64,000 nt of DNA from Sabethes cyaneus (lineage: Eukaryota; Arthropoda; Insecta; Diptera; Culicidae), in the NCBI RefSeq assembly GCF_943734655.1, contig NC_071354.1:12184001-12248000 (forward strand). The letters are read 5' to 3'. This document shows, piece by piece, positions 31,754-43,137 of the stretch. The notes beneath the pieces were generated by a model. The model saw nothing but the letters and a program-made list of their open reading frames with translations. It was not told the origin of the DNA and made no database searches. The position numbers and the translations under genes were made by a program. How positions within the stretch are numbered: the stretch's first letter is position 1; each line of letters starts with the position of its first letter.

Positions 31754-33810
31754 CTGAGCCGTGACATTGTGGCGCCCTTGGCGAAAATTCGATTTAGCAC
31801 TCCCTCTTTTCTCAAATTAGTGTTCCTTCCAAGTCTATTATTTTTTATCAGATTTGTGCTCGAAAAAATTGACAGCCCTGCATGAAGGCGTATTATAAAA
31901 CGCATTCAGTGCATACAGTTTTATCCCTGGGCTGGTAGTATTCTTTTATCCGTCAGCCCATGGGCATGATTACTGAGCTGCTGACAGTGTTTATCTCTCT
32001 CACTTTCCTACCCTGCAATACAATGCATTCATGAATTGCAGTGCTGAATGATTGCTCATCTAACCTGTCAGTCAATTTATTTGCTCTTGACTGATATTTT
32101 AGGTTTCAAAGTTAGGTGTTTTTCAAAACCAAAAAGAACTGGTTGCAGGATTCGCTCGAATCGTTGGCTTCAGGTTGGTAATGCTGAGCTCATTTCATCT
32201 GTAGTAGAAACAGCAAAGAATGAGCAGTATACTGCATCAATTCAGGCGTATTGCATAACTTGAATATGATATTTCTAAACACTGTTTAAACCACCAACCA
32301 GATTCTGAACCTGCACTAAATTCTGAACCACATTTTTTTATCAGATTTTGTTCCAAATTTTGGAACTTGATTGGATTAGTTTCTATACCAGATTGTGGAC
32401 CACAGATTAGATTTTGGGTCAGATTGTGGAACGGATATTGGGTCACATTCTGTACCAAAACCAGATTTTGGACCTGGACCACATTCTGGCCCTGGACCAC
32501 ATTTTGGTGGATATTTTTTTTATCCGATTTCGAACCAGACTCTAGATCTAGAGGCAACAGTTTTTTGATCTGTTTTTAAACCACTAACCAGATTTTGGAG
32601 CACGTTTTGAACCAGATTTCGGATCTAGACCATATTTTGGACCAGGAATGCATCGTGGACCGCACTTTTCATCAACTTTTGTTTCAGGTTTCGAACTGAT
32701 TTGGGCTAGATTTTTTTAAACACATTTTTGACCAGATTTTGGATTAAGTTTTAGACCCAGATCCTACTAGACCTGGTCTGGCCCACATACTGGACCTGTA
32801 TTAGATTCTGGACCAGGTTTTGTACCACATTTTTGGTCAAATTTTGGACCAGATTTAGTTTCAGATTCTGGAAATGGCCCAGATTTTGGGCTATATTTTT
32901 GATCGGATCTCAAACCAGCAACCAGATTTTGGATTTCGGACCTGCACCGTATTTTGGTCTTGAATCAGATTGTGGACCACATTTTTTATCAATTTTTGTT
33001 CCACATTTTGTAACAAATTTTGGAACACATTTTAAATTGATTCTGGACCAGATTTTGGACTACATTTTTGATTAGATTTTGGTTATATTTTGGACCAACT
33101 TCTGGACCTAAACCAGATGTTGGATCTCCTTCAGATCCTGAAGCAGATCTTGGACCATATTTTTATCAAAGTTGGAGCAGAGTCTGGATAAAATATTGGT
33201 CCACATTTGTTGTCATAAATTTGGATCTGATTTGGAACAGATTTTAAACCACACCTACACCAAGGCCAGATTTTGGGTCCGGACAAAATTCTGGATATTG
33301 CCTATCAGATTTTGGTCCAGATTATAAACCCGATTTTTGACATTTTGGATCAGATCTGGTTTACCAGGAGCAGATATTGGGACAGGGGGTCAGTCCCGGT
33401 GTAGTGGTTAGCATTCACGCCTCTTATTCCGAGGACCCGGGTTGAAATCCTTACCCCGCAAAAGTCACGAATGACTCCAGCTGTTAAAATGACTATAAAA
33501 AAAGATATTGGGCCACATTTTTAATCAGATCCTGAACCAGCATCCAGATTCTGGACCTGGACTAAGACCCGATTTGCCGCCCCCCCCCCTCGTTTCTTAA
33601 GACAGTGTTCCTTCGACGGTTATTATTAAACTGTCATTCGTACAGCTCCCTATATCTAAAACTTTACCATACTTGAGAGTGCCTTACTGAGACCACTTTC
33701 AGACCGTTTGCCGTTGACCGGGTACCTTGCTGAGACCATATTCAGACCGTTTTAGAGCCTCTAGAACTAGTGCCCTTAGCGGTTTAGGCCAACTGCACAC
33801 TACGGCGGTG
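31754..33810. mobile_element. 2,057-bp hAT-like element with 8-bp target duplication
   Basis: GTGATGGT stands on both sides (31746-31753 and 33811-33818), and removing the segment restores the Tc1 reading order. The right end, reversed, begins CACCGCCGTAGTGTGCAG; the left end begins CTGAGCCGTGACATTGTG. They share GCCGT but are poorly matched, as in decayed hAT ends; hAT elements make 8-bp duplications. The interior (about 32240-33370 and 33510-33580) is a degraded GGACCAGATTTTGG array. Reversed, 33590-33806 matches 3707-3910, the other copy. The motif TAGTGTTCCTTCC appears near both ends in the same orientation. No transposase frame. Confidence 0.75.
33382..33502 (+). mobile_element. Short tRNA-derived SINE with 10-bp target duplication
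   Basis: The head is tRNA-like: GTGTAGTGGTTAGCATTCAC (box A region) and GGGTTGAAATCC (box B). A ~30-bp tail ending in A7 follows. AGATATTGGG flanks it at 33372-33381 and 33503-33512. The family differs from the Feilai-like SINE. It inserted into the array of the hAT-like element. Confidence 0.9.
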
Positions 33811-34214
33811 GTGATGGTAAAATCATGTGTTAGTGTGGTCTTTGCTTTCGAGTAAAGCTTCCTTTGGCATGTATTATAATGAAAATGAAGTCGGAAGACT
33901 AGACTTTGTTTTCCAGCAAGATAATGCTGCAATTCACCACCCTCAAAACTGACAAAACAGTGGTTTGTTGATAAAGAAATCGAAGTTCTCGCGTGGCCAT
34001 CCTATTCTCCAGATGTAAATTCGATCGAGAACCTCACTGGTTCATTCTTGCAGGTCGTGTTTACGGAAACGGCAAACGGTTTGACAACGTAAGCCAGTTC
34101 CAACGTTGGAACTCGTGAGTGCTGGGATAAGATCTCGCAGAAAACCTTTGAAACACTGGTTTTCTCCATGATATCGCGTTTTATTGAAATCATCCCTAAG
34201 AATGGTCCGTAAAT

Positions 34215-34640
34215 ACATTATTAACCACTTCTCATGATGAATTTTGAGGAATAAAGTTTGCTTTCGGAGGTATTAGACGTCTAATATAACGGGTGGCAGT
34301 AGTTTAGTGAGTAAAACATTCGGGTATCAGCCGAAAGACCTGATATATTTTTGGTCTATTTCGAAATTTTCCAGTTCTTCCAGACACTTCCTCCCTTTTC
34401 AAAACATCACCAAGAATTGCTAGAACAAAAGTAATTACAGATGAATGTGAATGTTCGCCTTGCTTCGTTACCAAATACGCAACTAGCTGCACTTAGTTGA
34501 AAGAAATCTATGAAACATCCTAGTACGAAGAAAATTAGAAAATAGTATAAATCTTTCCATTATCCATTATTGATGCATTATTAAATCACGCCTACAAGCT
34601 CTGATTGGTTTCACTCGAAATTATTTTAAATTGTGCCAAA
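34215..34640. other. Unassigned AT-rich sequence
   Basis: Possibly the 3' flank of the Tc1-type element; nothing else was recognised. Confidence 0.35.
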
Positions 34641-36550
34641 TTAAAACCTCCGGCAGCGTCATTTCGGGCAATCCATCCAACGTGAGCGCACTGATAACCA
34701 GCAAACCAGGCTCTGTCCGTGAAAGTTGACTTAATTTTTCCGAAGGCGACTCTGAAGGCGGTGGTGACGGTAGCGTGCGGCGGCGGCGGCGGCGGGATAA
34801 TTTGTATGTTTACATTTTCGAACGCGCAGCCGTCACTCGGCTTGCTTCGGTTTTACGCACGGCTTACTTCCGATGTCCATCCGTGCTGCGCAGCCTGCCA
34901 GCTTCGTTCCACCCTGCGTCCCGGCAGCACCACCCACCGATTGGTCATTTTCACCACCGGACCGGTGAAATTTTCCTTTCGCACTTTTCCCCTAATTACA
35001 ATAATCGCATATGCTACCGAAAAGTGTTACAAGTTCAATTTGTTGCTTTTTTGTTTTGTTTCTTTGTTGTGCTGTAGGTTGCGCCTACTTAGATTGGAGT
35101 CGAACTTTCTTTCACACCGGTTTACGTGCACGAACGTAAAACAGGCTCCTATTAAGAAATTACGCCCACCACCCACCCGCTCGCCCGCTTGGGAAGTGGT
35201 TAAGAATTATTGCAACCCGCTTTTCGTCTGCACCCGAAACCGTTTGGACCATATCCGCATTTTCATAGCCGTAAATCAATAATAGGCTGATGATGAGGTG
35301 AACTGAGTATATGCAGCGAATTGTACGAGCAGAATTCCACCGTGCTTCCTTCCGAGCGTGAGCTCTGTGGCGCGGATACTTTTTCTTTCGATACGTTAGA
35401 TTAATTTGGGCTTCTTTTCATTTACTGTTTCTCACAATGAACGGCTGTTGTTCGGTTTTTACCGCCAGCAACGTTCGCTTCGCATACTTTGGATTCTTTG
35501 GAACCACTTCGTAATTTACCTGAATCATGCGAATCAAAAAAAAAAACCTGGTAACGCCTTGCAGCTGAGTTTTAATTGTATTCTTTATTGTTGTTATTAT
35601 TTTTCTCCATCATTTGGCCCTACTCGAGGTTCAACCGACCGAGGAGGAAGATCATTGCGTTATCGTCCATTGTGGCGGTTATGATGGACAGAAATGTTTC
35701 CACCGCGTACAAGTATATCACCACTCGCATAAATAAAACAAAACGCAACGAAGAAGTACAGTAAAAAAAATTAAAATAACACCTTTCGGGCAGTCAGTCA
35801 GTGCTGAAATTGGTCGACAAATGTTCAGAAGCCAAAAACAGCAGCACACAATGGGACCGCCGGCCGACCGGCCGGAGAAGAAAACTAAAACAAAAAAAAA
35901 AACGAAACATAAATAGCTGACTATTTTCGCACCATAAAAAATTTGAATAAAAATGCTATAACATGGCGACTAAACGATTTTACCATCAATCGTACGCACA
36001 CTGAAGCACGTTGGGAAAAAGAGGGAGTATGAAATGAAACAAAAAAAAATCTACGCTATTTCGATAAGATTACGATGATGACCCGCGGGTTTGTTGAAAC
36101 GGGTTCAGCCTTCCAGCGGATGGTAGCTGTAGCATAGGCTCGGCTGGTTAGACAAAAAAAACTAAACGGTAAGTTAATTGCCTGGACTGGAAGTTAGCCT
36201 TGATTTATCGGAAATTATGCTCTGCTTTTATCTGGTAGGCTTTTATAAAAACGGTTTATTTAAAACATCGAAATTGAAAGCTGACATTATTACTTAAAGG
36301 TTGAAGACAGGTCTAAACCGTTTAGTTTAAAATATTATTATTGTTATGTGTTCCTAGGAATTGCTCCGTTTTCTATTGCTGTCGTGAGGTAACTGTTATT
36401 CGGTGTTTTTTTTTAAATTTTAGACCGTTTGACCTAATTTTCCACTTTAGTGAATATTATTTAATAAGTGTTAATGAACGTCTTGTTTACTTTTCTACAA
36501 TTATTCAGCATAGTATTTTGGAATACAAATTGTGTGCTTTAGAGTAGCAG
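34640..36550. other. Unique GC-richer island
   Basis: Contains (CGG)n at about 34778-34796, CCGCCGGCCGACCGGCCGG near 35860 and CAGTCAGTCAGTGC near 35793. The open frame 34719-35282 (187 codons) spans low-complexity and unbiased sequence and has no recognisable domain. It is not repeated in the window. Possible regulatory or untranslated exon DNA. Confidence 0.4.
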
Positions 36551-38661
36551 AAGAACTCGAGCAGTAACGATGTATCACTTTTGTGATCTCCTTTTCTGTC
36601 AAGATAGTTACTTTTCCAGGCTATGAATTCCATAACATACATTACCTGGGAATTAGCACGTAAAATCCAATTGATATGTGCAGATCAATGCCACTTACCG
36701 TATAGAAACATCACTATTCGCAGCGATCATAACAGCTTGCATGCCCATTGATCAGTATTCACAACATTCCCTTTCAGTTCGGAACCATTCTGCACCGCGC
36801 TGGCATAGAAGGTCTTCGGATCTGGATCTATCTAAGAAGATTCCTAACTAACCGTACTGAATGTGATCAGAGGTGAAATAGCTTCTGAGTACGTGAACAA
36901 TACACAGCACAGCGGGGTCTGTCACAAAAGACGATCATTAAAACTGTCCCAGTGGCCTTCTAACCCAATGCCCTTATGGCATGTAAAAAAAATGTGAACA
37001 AGGCTTCAATGAACGGTGAATGGATTCACATGATAAAGATTAGCACCGATCAGCGCCGCTCGTCACTTTTATTTATTTTTACCCTTGTAGAGGGTATTTT
37101 TATATGAAACAGAGCACAAAACAAAATACACTGAAGTCTTTTTAAATAAATGGGGTATTACTTTTATGGTATTGGAATTATCACAGATTATCTTTACGAC
37201 GGTTTTTGAATTAACGCGGTTTTGTACAGTATTTTTTGAATTAAGGTGGTTTTCAACGGCTCTAAGATTAGGTTTTTTGATGCTTATTTTTTGAATTGAC
37301 GCGATATTTTTACGACGGTTTTTGAATTAACGTGATTTTTTTCAAACAGTAATTCTTTTTACATCCTCTTTTTTACGTCCGAAATTCGAATTATTGCACC
37401 GTCACAGACCTGACACAGCGACACCTGCGACACAGACCTGGTGGGAAGACAATTTTCTGCATTTTATTTCATCAAAAGAGTGGCATAGCTCTTCGCCTGA
37501 TTCGAATTTTCTTAACCTCCATTCATGGGGGGTTACATATTAGGCAAACTAGGAAACACTAAACGATTGACTGTACGATACTTATTGACAGTTATTGAAC
37601 AGTTATTACTACTCACCCTGTATAATTTGTATCATTAAATTTACCAAACTATTGCTTGCTGATATTTCCTATCAATAATGTGCAATTTTAAAAAGATATA
37701 AGCATTTTGCGTTTAAAATGAGCGGTAATTGGAGCTGAACCGTGAATGGCTAAGGTCGATTGGTGGTCTATTCAACGGACAGTTAAAGCTGGTGAAAGCA
37801 CAGCCATTTGGCTGCCATATAGAATAATTATCGACGACAAATTGGTTGAGTATTACAAAATGTTTACTGACAGGTTTCTGGTCGTTGCATAAGAGACCGG
37901 GTCGTTGAAAGTTAGGTCTGCATAAAGATTATTTAACTCCTTAAGTCTTTGTACCTACTCATTTTCCAAGCAATAGTCGAATATAATTGGATTCGAACAG
38001 CCAATCAATATGAGTAAGAGAAATTTTATGACATTTAATTCTACTATTATTATTAACCAGTATGATTGGCCAGTAAATGTTATTGTAGCGCACTTCCGCG
38101 TAGGACTACATCTTACCGCAGGTTGTCATTCCGAGATTGAGATTGAGAAACCAAATTCTGAGATAATTTTACCATACGTTTCCCATGTGATCGCTTTGCT
38201 CCCGAGACACAAACGAACCGGCTACAAGCAAACTGCGAATGGGCTTAGAAGGAAGAAGAAAATCAATCGTAAATCTCATTCCAAATGCCGATTCTTACCC
38301 GTTTCGCAACAGTTGTTGCGTTATCTATTACCTGCTAATAGATTACTAATTGAAAACTGCTTTTTTTAACAATCGGTCTAGTTCTGGACAGTTATGTCAA
38401 ACAATTGCAAGTGGAACATTCGTCCTCGATCCCCCTTCAAATCCACCAGTTCAACTGGCTCTGCGAAAACGGGAACGAAATTATATAAATACTCCCGCAT
38501 GATAAGAAGTGGATTTGCTTAACCCTACGCCAAGCCTGAGTTCTCATACCGTGGGATAGACTCTTCTATTCTTTATCAGTTTTCAGGTTAAATTTTTTGA
38601 AGTGGTTCCATTTGGTGATTTTTGAGATCACCATTTACATTCCTCTTTAATTTATTTATTA
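36551..38661. other. Mostly unassigned sequence
   Basis: A small tandem array lies at about 37165-37345 (units TTTTTGAATTAACGCGG with ACGACGG). A 119-codon frame at 38010-38369 starts MSKRNFMTFNSTIIINQ, is basic towards its end and matches no family known to the annotator; it is the only frame of note. Its AT-rich setting and lack of neighbours make it a weak coding candidate. Confidence 0.3.
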
Positions 38662-39785
38662 CTAGCTGACCCGACAAACTTCGTATTGCCACAAATTAAA
38701 CTGTGTTGTACATAAATCGTGAATCTCGGATGACCTTTGTCACAATCTTGAATTTTGCAAGTTTCTGGGGAGTTCATGGTTGTTTTAGTATACAAATTTT
38801 CCTCACAGTAAAATATAAAACAACTCCCCCCATTGCTTAGCCTGATAAAATAAAGCGGACAGCATTTAAATATTCGCCATCACTACAAACCATTTCGCCG
38901 GATACCATTTTGCGGAACACCAATTCTCGGTTGACCATAACGCGGAATATAGAGTTTCGCAGAATACCATTTCGCGAAAAACCTTGCGCGGGATGTACCA
39001 TTTCACGGAAAATCTTTTCGTAGAAAGTACCATTTCGCAGGGGTGACCCAACTGAAGGAAAGTAATAGAGGTCAATAAATTGCCTACAAGAACACCCACA
39101 TGCTAAATTTGGTTCCATTTGCTTGATTAGTTCTCGAGTTATAAGGAAATTTGTATTTCAGCCCCTCCTTCTAAAAAGGTAAGGGGTCTCAATTCATCAT
39201 AGAAAAAATTTATGCCTCCAAAAACACCATCTGGTTTCATTTGATTAATTAGTTCTCGAGTTATGAGGAAATTTGTATTTCATTTGTATAGGAGCCCCCC
39301 CCTCCTAAAGTGGGGAGGGGTCTCAATTCACCATGGAAAAAATTTTTATCTCCAAAAACACCTACTTGTAAAATTTTGTTCCATTTGCTTGATTAATTCT
39401 CGAGTTATGCAGAAATTTGTGTTTTATTTGTATGGGAGCCCCCCTCTTAGTGGGAGGAGGGGTCTCTAACCATCATGAGAACCTTCCCTGGCCCCAAAAA
39501 CCCCTACATGCAAATTTTCACGCCGATCGGTTCAGTAGTTTTTGATTCTATAAGGAACATTCGGGCAGACAGACAGAAATCCATTTTTATAGGCATAGAT
39601 TTGTATGGGAGGCCTCCCCTCCTCTTAGTGGGGGGAGGGGTCTTTTGCCATCGAGAGAACCTTTCGTAGCCCCAAAAACTCCTACATGCAAATTTTCACG
39701 CCGATCGGTTCAGTAGTTTTCGATTCTAAAAGGAACATAGGGACAGACAGACAGACAGACAGAAATCCTTTTTTATAGGTATAGA
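38662..39785 (-). mobile_element. Non-autonomous Helitron, 1.1 kb
   Basis: Minus strand: starts TCTATACCTATAAAAAAGG and ends GTTTGTCGGGTCAGCTAG. Flanks are A (38661) and T (39786) on the plus strand, consistent with insertion at AT. The interior holds about four to five ~125-150-bp repeats (CTCGAGTTATAAGGAAATTT, GGGGTCTCAATTCATCAT) shared with the 8510 element. A CAGA/CTGT microsatellite lies near the 5' end. No Rep/helicase frame. Confidence 0.85.
38880..39045 (+). repeat. ~20-bp ACCATTTCGCGGAA minisatellite within the Helitron
   Basis: Seven or eight diverged units: CATTTCGCCGGATACC, CATTTTGCGGAACACC, CATTTCGCGAAAAACC and CATTTCACGGAAAATC, among others. It is absent from the other two Helitrons in the window. 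Confidence 0.75.
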
Positions 39786-39818
39786 TTACACCGCATTCGA
39801 TTAACATCATACAGACTA

Positions 39819-39922
39819 CCCAAGTAACACACTGTAGACCTTTTTAGTTGAAGTAACCCGATTACGACTAAAATTAGTCATCAATCAGTCATCACAACAA
39901 CTTTACAACTGTGTTAGTAGGG
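39819..39922. mobile_element. Tiny (104-bp) MITE, family B
   Basis: Ends CCCAAGTAACACA...TGTGTTAGTAGGG, flanked by TA at 39817-39818 and 39923-39924. Related, in reverse orientation, to 30499-30605. Its CCCAAGTAAC end is shared with family A (13286, 50635). Confidence 0.8.
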
Positions 39923-39924
39923 TA

Positions 39925-40236
39925 GATACCTTATAAGGTACACTAAACTATAGTTTAGTTTGATCTTATTCTATTCGAAAAAGCGATTCTCGTCAGTCGA
40001 TGTTATCTCCAACTTCGTTGAATACGCGGAGATAAAAGTCGAACGGGTTATAGAGGCCATGGCATGGTTCGATGGTGAGGAATGACCAGCGTTGACATAC
40101 TCCGGAAACATCACTTGGACGCATTAAAAGAAAGCTGTTCCAGTAATCCAGAACAATCGGTGGTTTCGTTAATTATGTCGAAGACCAACATTCTCCGATG
40201 ATAATTACGGCTAATTGACAGAGTTTTCAAACTTTA
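39925..40236. other. Unassigned sequence
   Basis: Nothing recognised; possibly the 3' part of the adjacent LINE remnant. Confidence 0.3.
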
Positions 40237-40640
40237 TTAACTGGCACCGTTGAAAATAATTGGGAAGATTATCAGGTCGTTCCACGGAAGATTGTAACTG
40301 ATTGGAGAAGCATACCCAACAAGGGTGCTTTGTACTAACGAGTAATGAAGCGTTTTGAGCGCGTATTGTTCGGTAAAGTAGAAGACATGGTGATGAATTA
40401 ACCCAAGAGCATAAAACACTTTCGGGTGATCACACTTCATCTGCAGAACTTCATAATCAACGTTGGATGATATGACGCGAAAGTTCCTCAGATCGTCAGG
40501 AAAAGATAATTGAAACGACAAAAACATCAGATAAAAATCATTCACAAAAATATTGAAGAACAGAGGATCAAGCACACTGCCTTGCGGTACATCAGATGGG
40601 ATTTGGAAGGCATCTGATTGTGTAGAATTCAGCAACACAT
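40237..40640 (-). pseudogene. LINE reverse transcriptase fragment
   Basis: A 135-codon minus-strand frame includes PSDVPQGSVLDPLFFNIFVND (20-residue core of the GVPQGSVLGPLLF block) and LSFPDDLRNFRVI, a degenerate FADD box with the aspartate pair kept. Part of the RT palm only. It is cut at its 5' side exactly where the 0.5-kb dispersed repeat begins. Confidence 0.7.
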
Positions 40641-41100
40641 TCAACGCTTACACCGCACACGCAAGCGTAAAACAAACAGCCACCGTTGCTGCGTGCAGAC
40701 ATTCTGCTACCTACACACTCGCGCGCGCACACCGTCTCACATCGTCTTCCTGCATAGCTTATTCGCGAGTCAAATAACTCCTGGGCAATCAGCTGCCCGT
40801 AAGACCTAGTGGCGCACCGGGATACAGGTTTTGCATTACTTTTTTTCTTTTCTTATTCATTCTCGCCCTCGATTCTACTCACGGGCGGGAGTGCCAACCC
40901 TCGCGAGTGATCGGTTTCAACAGCTCTGGCTTCAACGACAAACGAGAGCGACGACCCAGTCGCAAAAACTTGTCGCAATGCATGAATAAGTACGAGCGAG
41001 AGTCCGAAAGGGATGCTTATGTCGGTGCGTTCGTTAGAACGAGTACGCGTGTGTGAGAAAATTAGACGACACGAGTGTAGGGTTCACAACACTGACGCCA
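40641..41100 (+). repeat. Dispersed ~0.5-kb repeat, copy 2
   Basis: Same order of blocks as 2600-3125: CACGCAAGCGTAAAACAAACAG, GTGCAGACATTCTGC, TTATTCGCGAGTC, GGCGGGAGTGCCAACCCTCG, ACGACAAACGAGAGCGACGA and ACGCGTGTGTGAGAAAATTAG. Confidence 0.8.
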
Positions 41101-41394
41101 GCTTTGCTATGATTATATTGTGCGGAACAGTGTCAAATGCAAATCCTAGCTACACTCGACTCAGTGCTGCTTTCTTACCTCAACTTCACCAGTCAATGTG
41201 GATACGAAATCCCTATAGCGAGGTGGATTCTGTTTAACTCTAGGCTGGATCCTCGAAATATAGCTGTTGTAGGTTGATTTTACCCGTTCGAGGTAGATTG
41301 CTTCAACTCGAATTTACCTCATACTATAACGGAGATTGCGTAGGTCTGGTAAACTTCATCCCCGTACCAAACGTACCATGTATCATGTATCAAA

Positions 41395-41620
41395 TGTACC
41401 ATGTACAAAACGCTAATAAGACCGGCAGTCCTCTACGGACACGAAACGTGGACAATGCTTGACAGGGACTTGAAAGCACTGACCGTTTTTGAATGTCGTA
41501 CGCTTGGGTCCATCTTTGGCGGTGTACCCAAGCGGCCAACTGGGCTATGACCTGGAAATTGTAGATGGACAGCCATGGACCGAATTTGTTGGCGGACCAG
41601 GATAAGTAAGTAAATAAGCG
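41395..41620 (+). pseudogene. RTE-like LINE fragment, plus strand
   Basis: The plus-strand frame reads MYKTLIRPAVLYGHETW, then DLKALTVFE and LGSIFGG, the segment downstream of the RT in RTE-clade LINEs. After a break comes AMDRICWRTRISK, with an AAGTAAGTAAATAA tail at 41600-41618 resembling an RTE 3' end. The stretch between VPKRP and the terminal block is deleted. Confidence 0.7.
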
Positions 41621-41757
41621 TAGCTCTGGCGTCCACCATGGCTTGTTGAAGCTGAATCGTGGTGCTCTTGACCTTCTTGGAACTAGGTCGCAACTCGTCT
41701 CATTAACCTTGCTATAAAATATGTGTTACAAATTCTTCCAATCTGATTCTTCCAAAT

Positions 41758-42026
41758 GCTCGCTGTCCAGTACGGGTTGCCTTCAAACCCAAGTTTTTGC
41801 TTGTTTTGCCTTTTGCACATGGAATAAACAAACTACTGGTTTGAATTCTGCATTCGATCGAATAGACTGAGGAATATTTTTTTCGCGGATTAGTACTCCA
41901 TATAAATTTACTGTTCGTTGAGTGTTGATTGAGTTAGTCTCTGCACGATAGAATTTTGCTTGTGACACAATTCCTGCTGTTTTTCTTAGTTTGCAAGTAA
42001 TACTGGTGTCCCTTTAGGCAGTACTA
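41758..42026 (+). repeat. Left arm of ~270-bp inverted repeat pair
   Basis: Reverse complement of 42790-43080 (GCTCGCTGTCCAGTACGG, GTTTTGCCTTTTGCACATGG, TTTTCGCGGATTAGTACTCC, TAGAATTTTGCTTGTGACAC, AGTAATACTGGTGTC). Similarity is high with scattered indels. The ~765-bp spacer is not itself symmetrical. Confidence 0.8.
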
Positions 42027-42594
42027 TGGGACCGTTGTTAAAAAGAGCAAACCTTTTCGCTGGGTGTTGGTGCTAAACCAATGTCTGCTAATAATCCAAA
42101 AGCATATTTATCAGTGCGTTCCATTGAGGATTGTTGCCGATAAGAAGAGCTCTAGCATATATTCGTCAACTGATACCGTGAAAACCGGTAACTTGTTGCT
42201 TATAAAATCATTTCCTCCCGAGGGAACCAGAAACTGGTTTGATTTAGTGAAAATTGCAAAAATTTCCCAGATTTCCCAAGTTTTGTGACACTATACAATG
42301 GAAAATTTAGATTTGGTTCCGTTCAGTATCAAAAAGGATTGCTTTCCCGGGTTGTTTGTAACATTTCTCTTAAGTGATAAAATAAATGGCGAATGATAAT
42401 TGTCAACCGGCAACAAGGTTATAGAAGGAGAGGGCACGTCTAGTTGTGGAAGAAGATGAAACCGTTAGTCTCTGTATTAAACTGCCAATGCAAGTTTAGA
42501 AGATTGAAATCTTGTAATGATATGACTAAGTTAGCATCAAAAGAACGATCAACAATGTGCTGTATAGCACTTGCGTGCGCAAAATATAGTTCAA

Positions 42595-43137
42595 GGCGCT
42601 ATTCTGTAAGTCACGTCGAGTGACATATTGCTCGACTACTCGACTTTTGGTATTATATAAGTAACAGCGATTTTGTCGAGAAGCTCAACTGAGTCCGTCG
42701 CTAAAAAACTAGTGACTAAACGTTTAGCAAGTGACGCTTGAGCTTCCCTTATTTTGGTCGTGCATTGAGCTGCTATGCTGCCCGTTCTCCCTGCACTCGC
42801 CTTAAAAGACACCAGTATTATTTGCAAATTAAAAAAGCAGGAATTGAGTGTCACAAGCAAAATTCTATCATGCAGAGACTAACTCAATCAACACAGTAAA
42901 TGAACAGTAAATTTCTATGAAGCACCAAGCCGCGAAAAAAGCATGCCTCGGTTTATTTGATCGAACGCTGCGTTCAAATCAGTATAGATGAACTTAGTTT
43001 TTTTTATTCCATGTGCAAAAGGCAAAACAAGCAAAACCATGGGTTTGCTGGCAATCCGTACTTGGAGACAGCGAGCACTTGACAGTGACTGAGTCGAGTC
43101 GAGTTACTCGACATGACTTCCAGAATAGGGCCCATAG
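42595..43137. mobile_element. TIR element with CTATTCTGTAAGTCACGTCG ends
   Basis: Left end GCGCTATTCTGTAAGTCACG and right end, reversed, GGGCCCTATTCTGGAAGTCA followed by TCGAGT repeats. It encloses one arm (42790-43080) of the inverted pair and lies against the 3' side of a LINE fragment. No clear target duplication. Confidence 0.6.

Larger units (their letters stand above)
31288..34211 (+). pseudogene. Tc1/mariner-type transposase gene, broken and split
   Basis: The DDE-type transposase would cut and paste its own element. The start at 31288 reads MGRSKHLTFEEKTKIKAYHD with an HTH-like continuation GLSSREIG and then a stop. Shifted frames continue with VVVSDET, QHYWHGLRNDPEV and MSRNFSDG (to 31753). 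The gene resumes after the insertion at 33819 with VWSLLSSKASFG, then FQQDNAAIHHPQN, then AWPSYSPDVNSIENL, whose DN and SPD..PIEN-like blocks are the second and third catalytic regions. It ends near RFIEIIPKNGP at about 34210. Stops, frameshifts and a 2,057-bp insertion (31754-33810) show it is dead. Confidence 0.8.

Noticed and set aside
33391..33452. Possible functional tRNA gene
   Set aside because: Box A and B are present but the acceptor stem does not pair and the unit has a target duplication and A tail; it is a SINE.
34719..35282. 187-codon plus-strand frame
   Set aside because: No domain, a glycine run from a CGG microsatellite, and an overlapping equally open frame; not supported as a gene.
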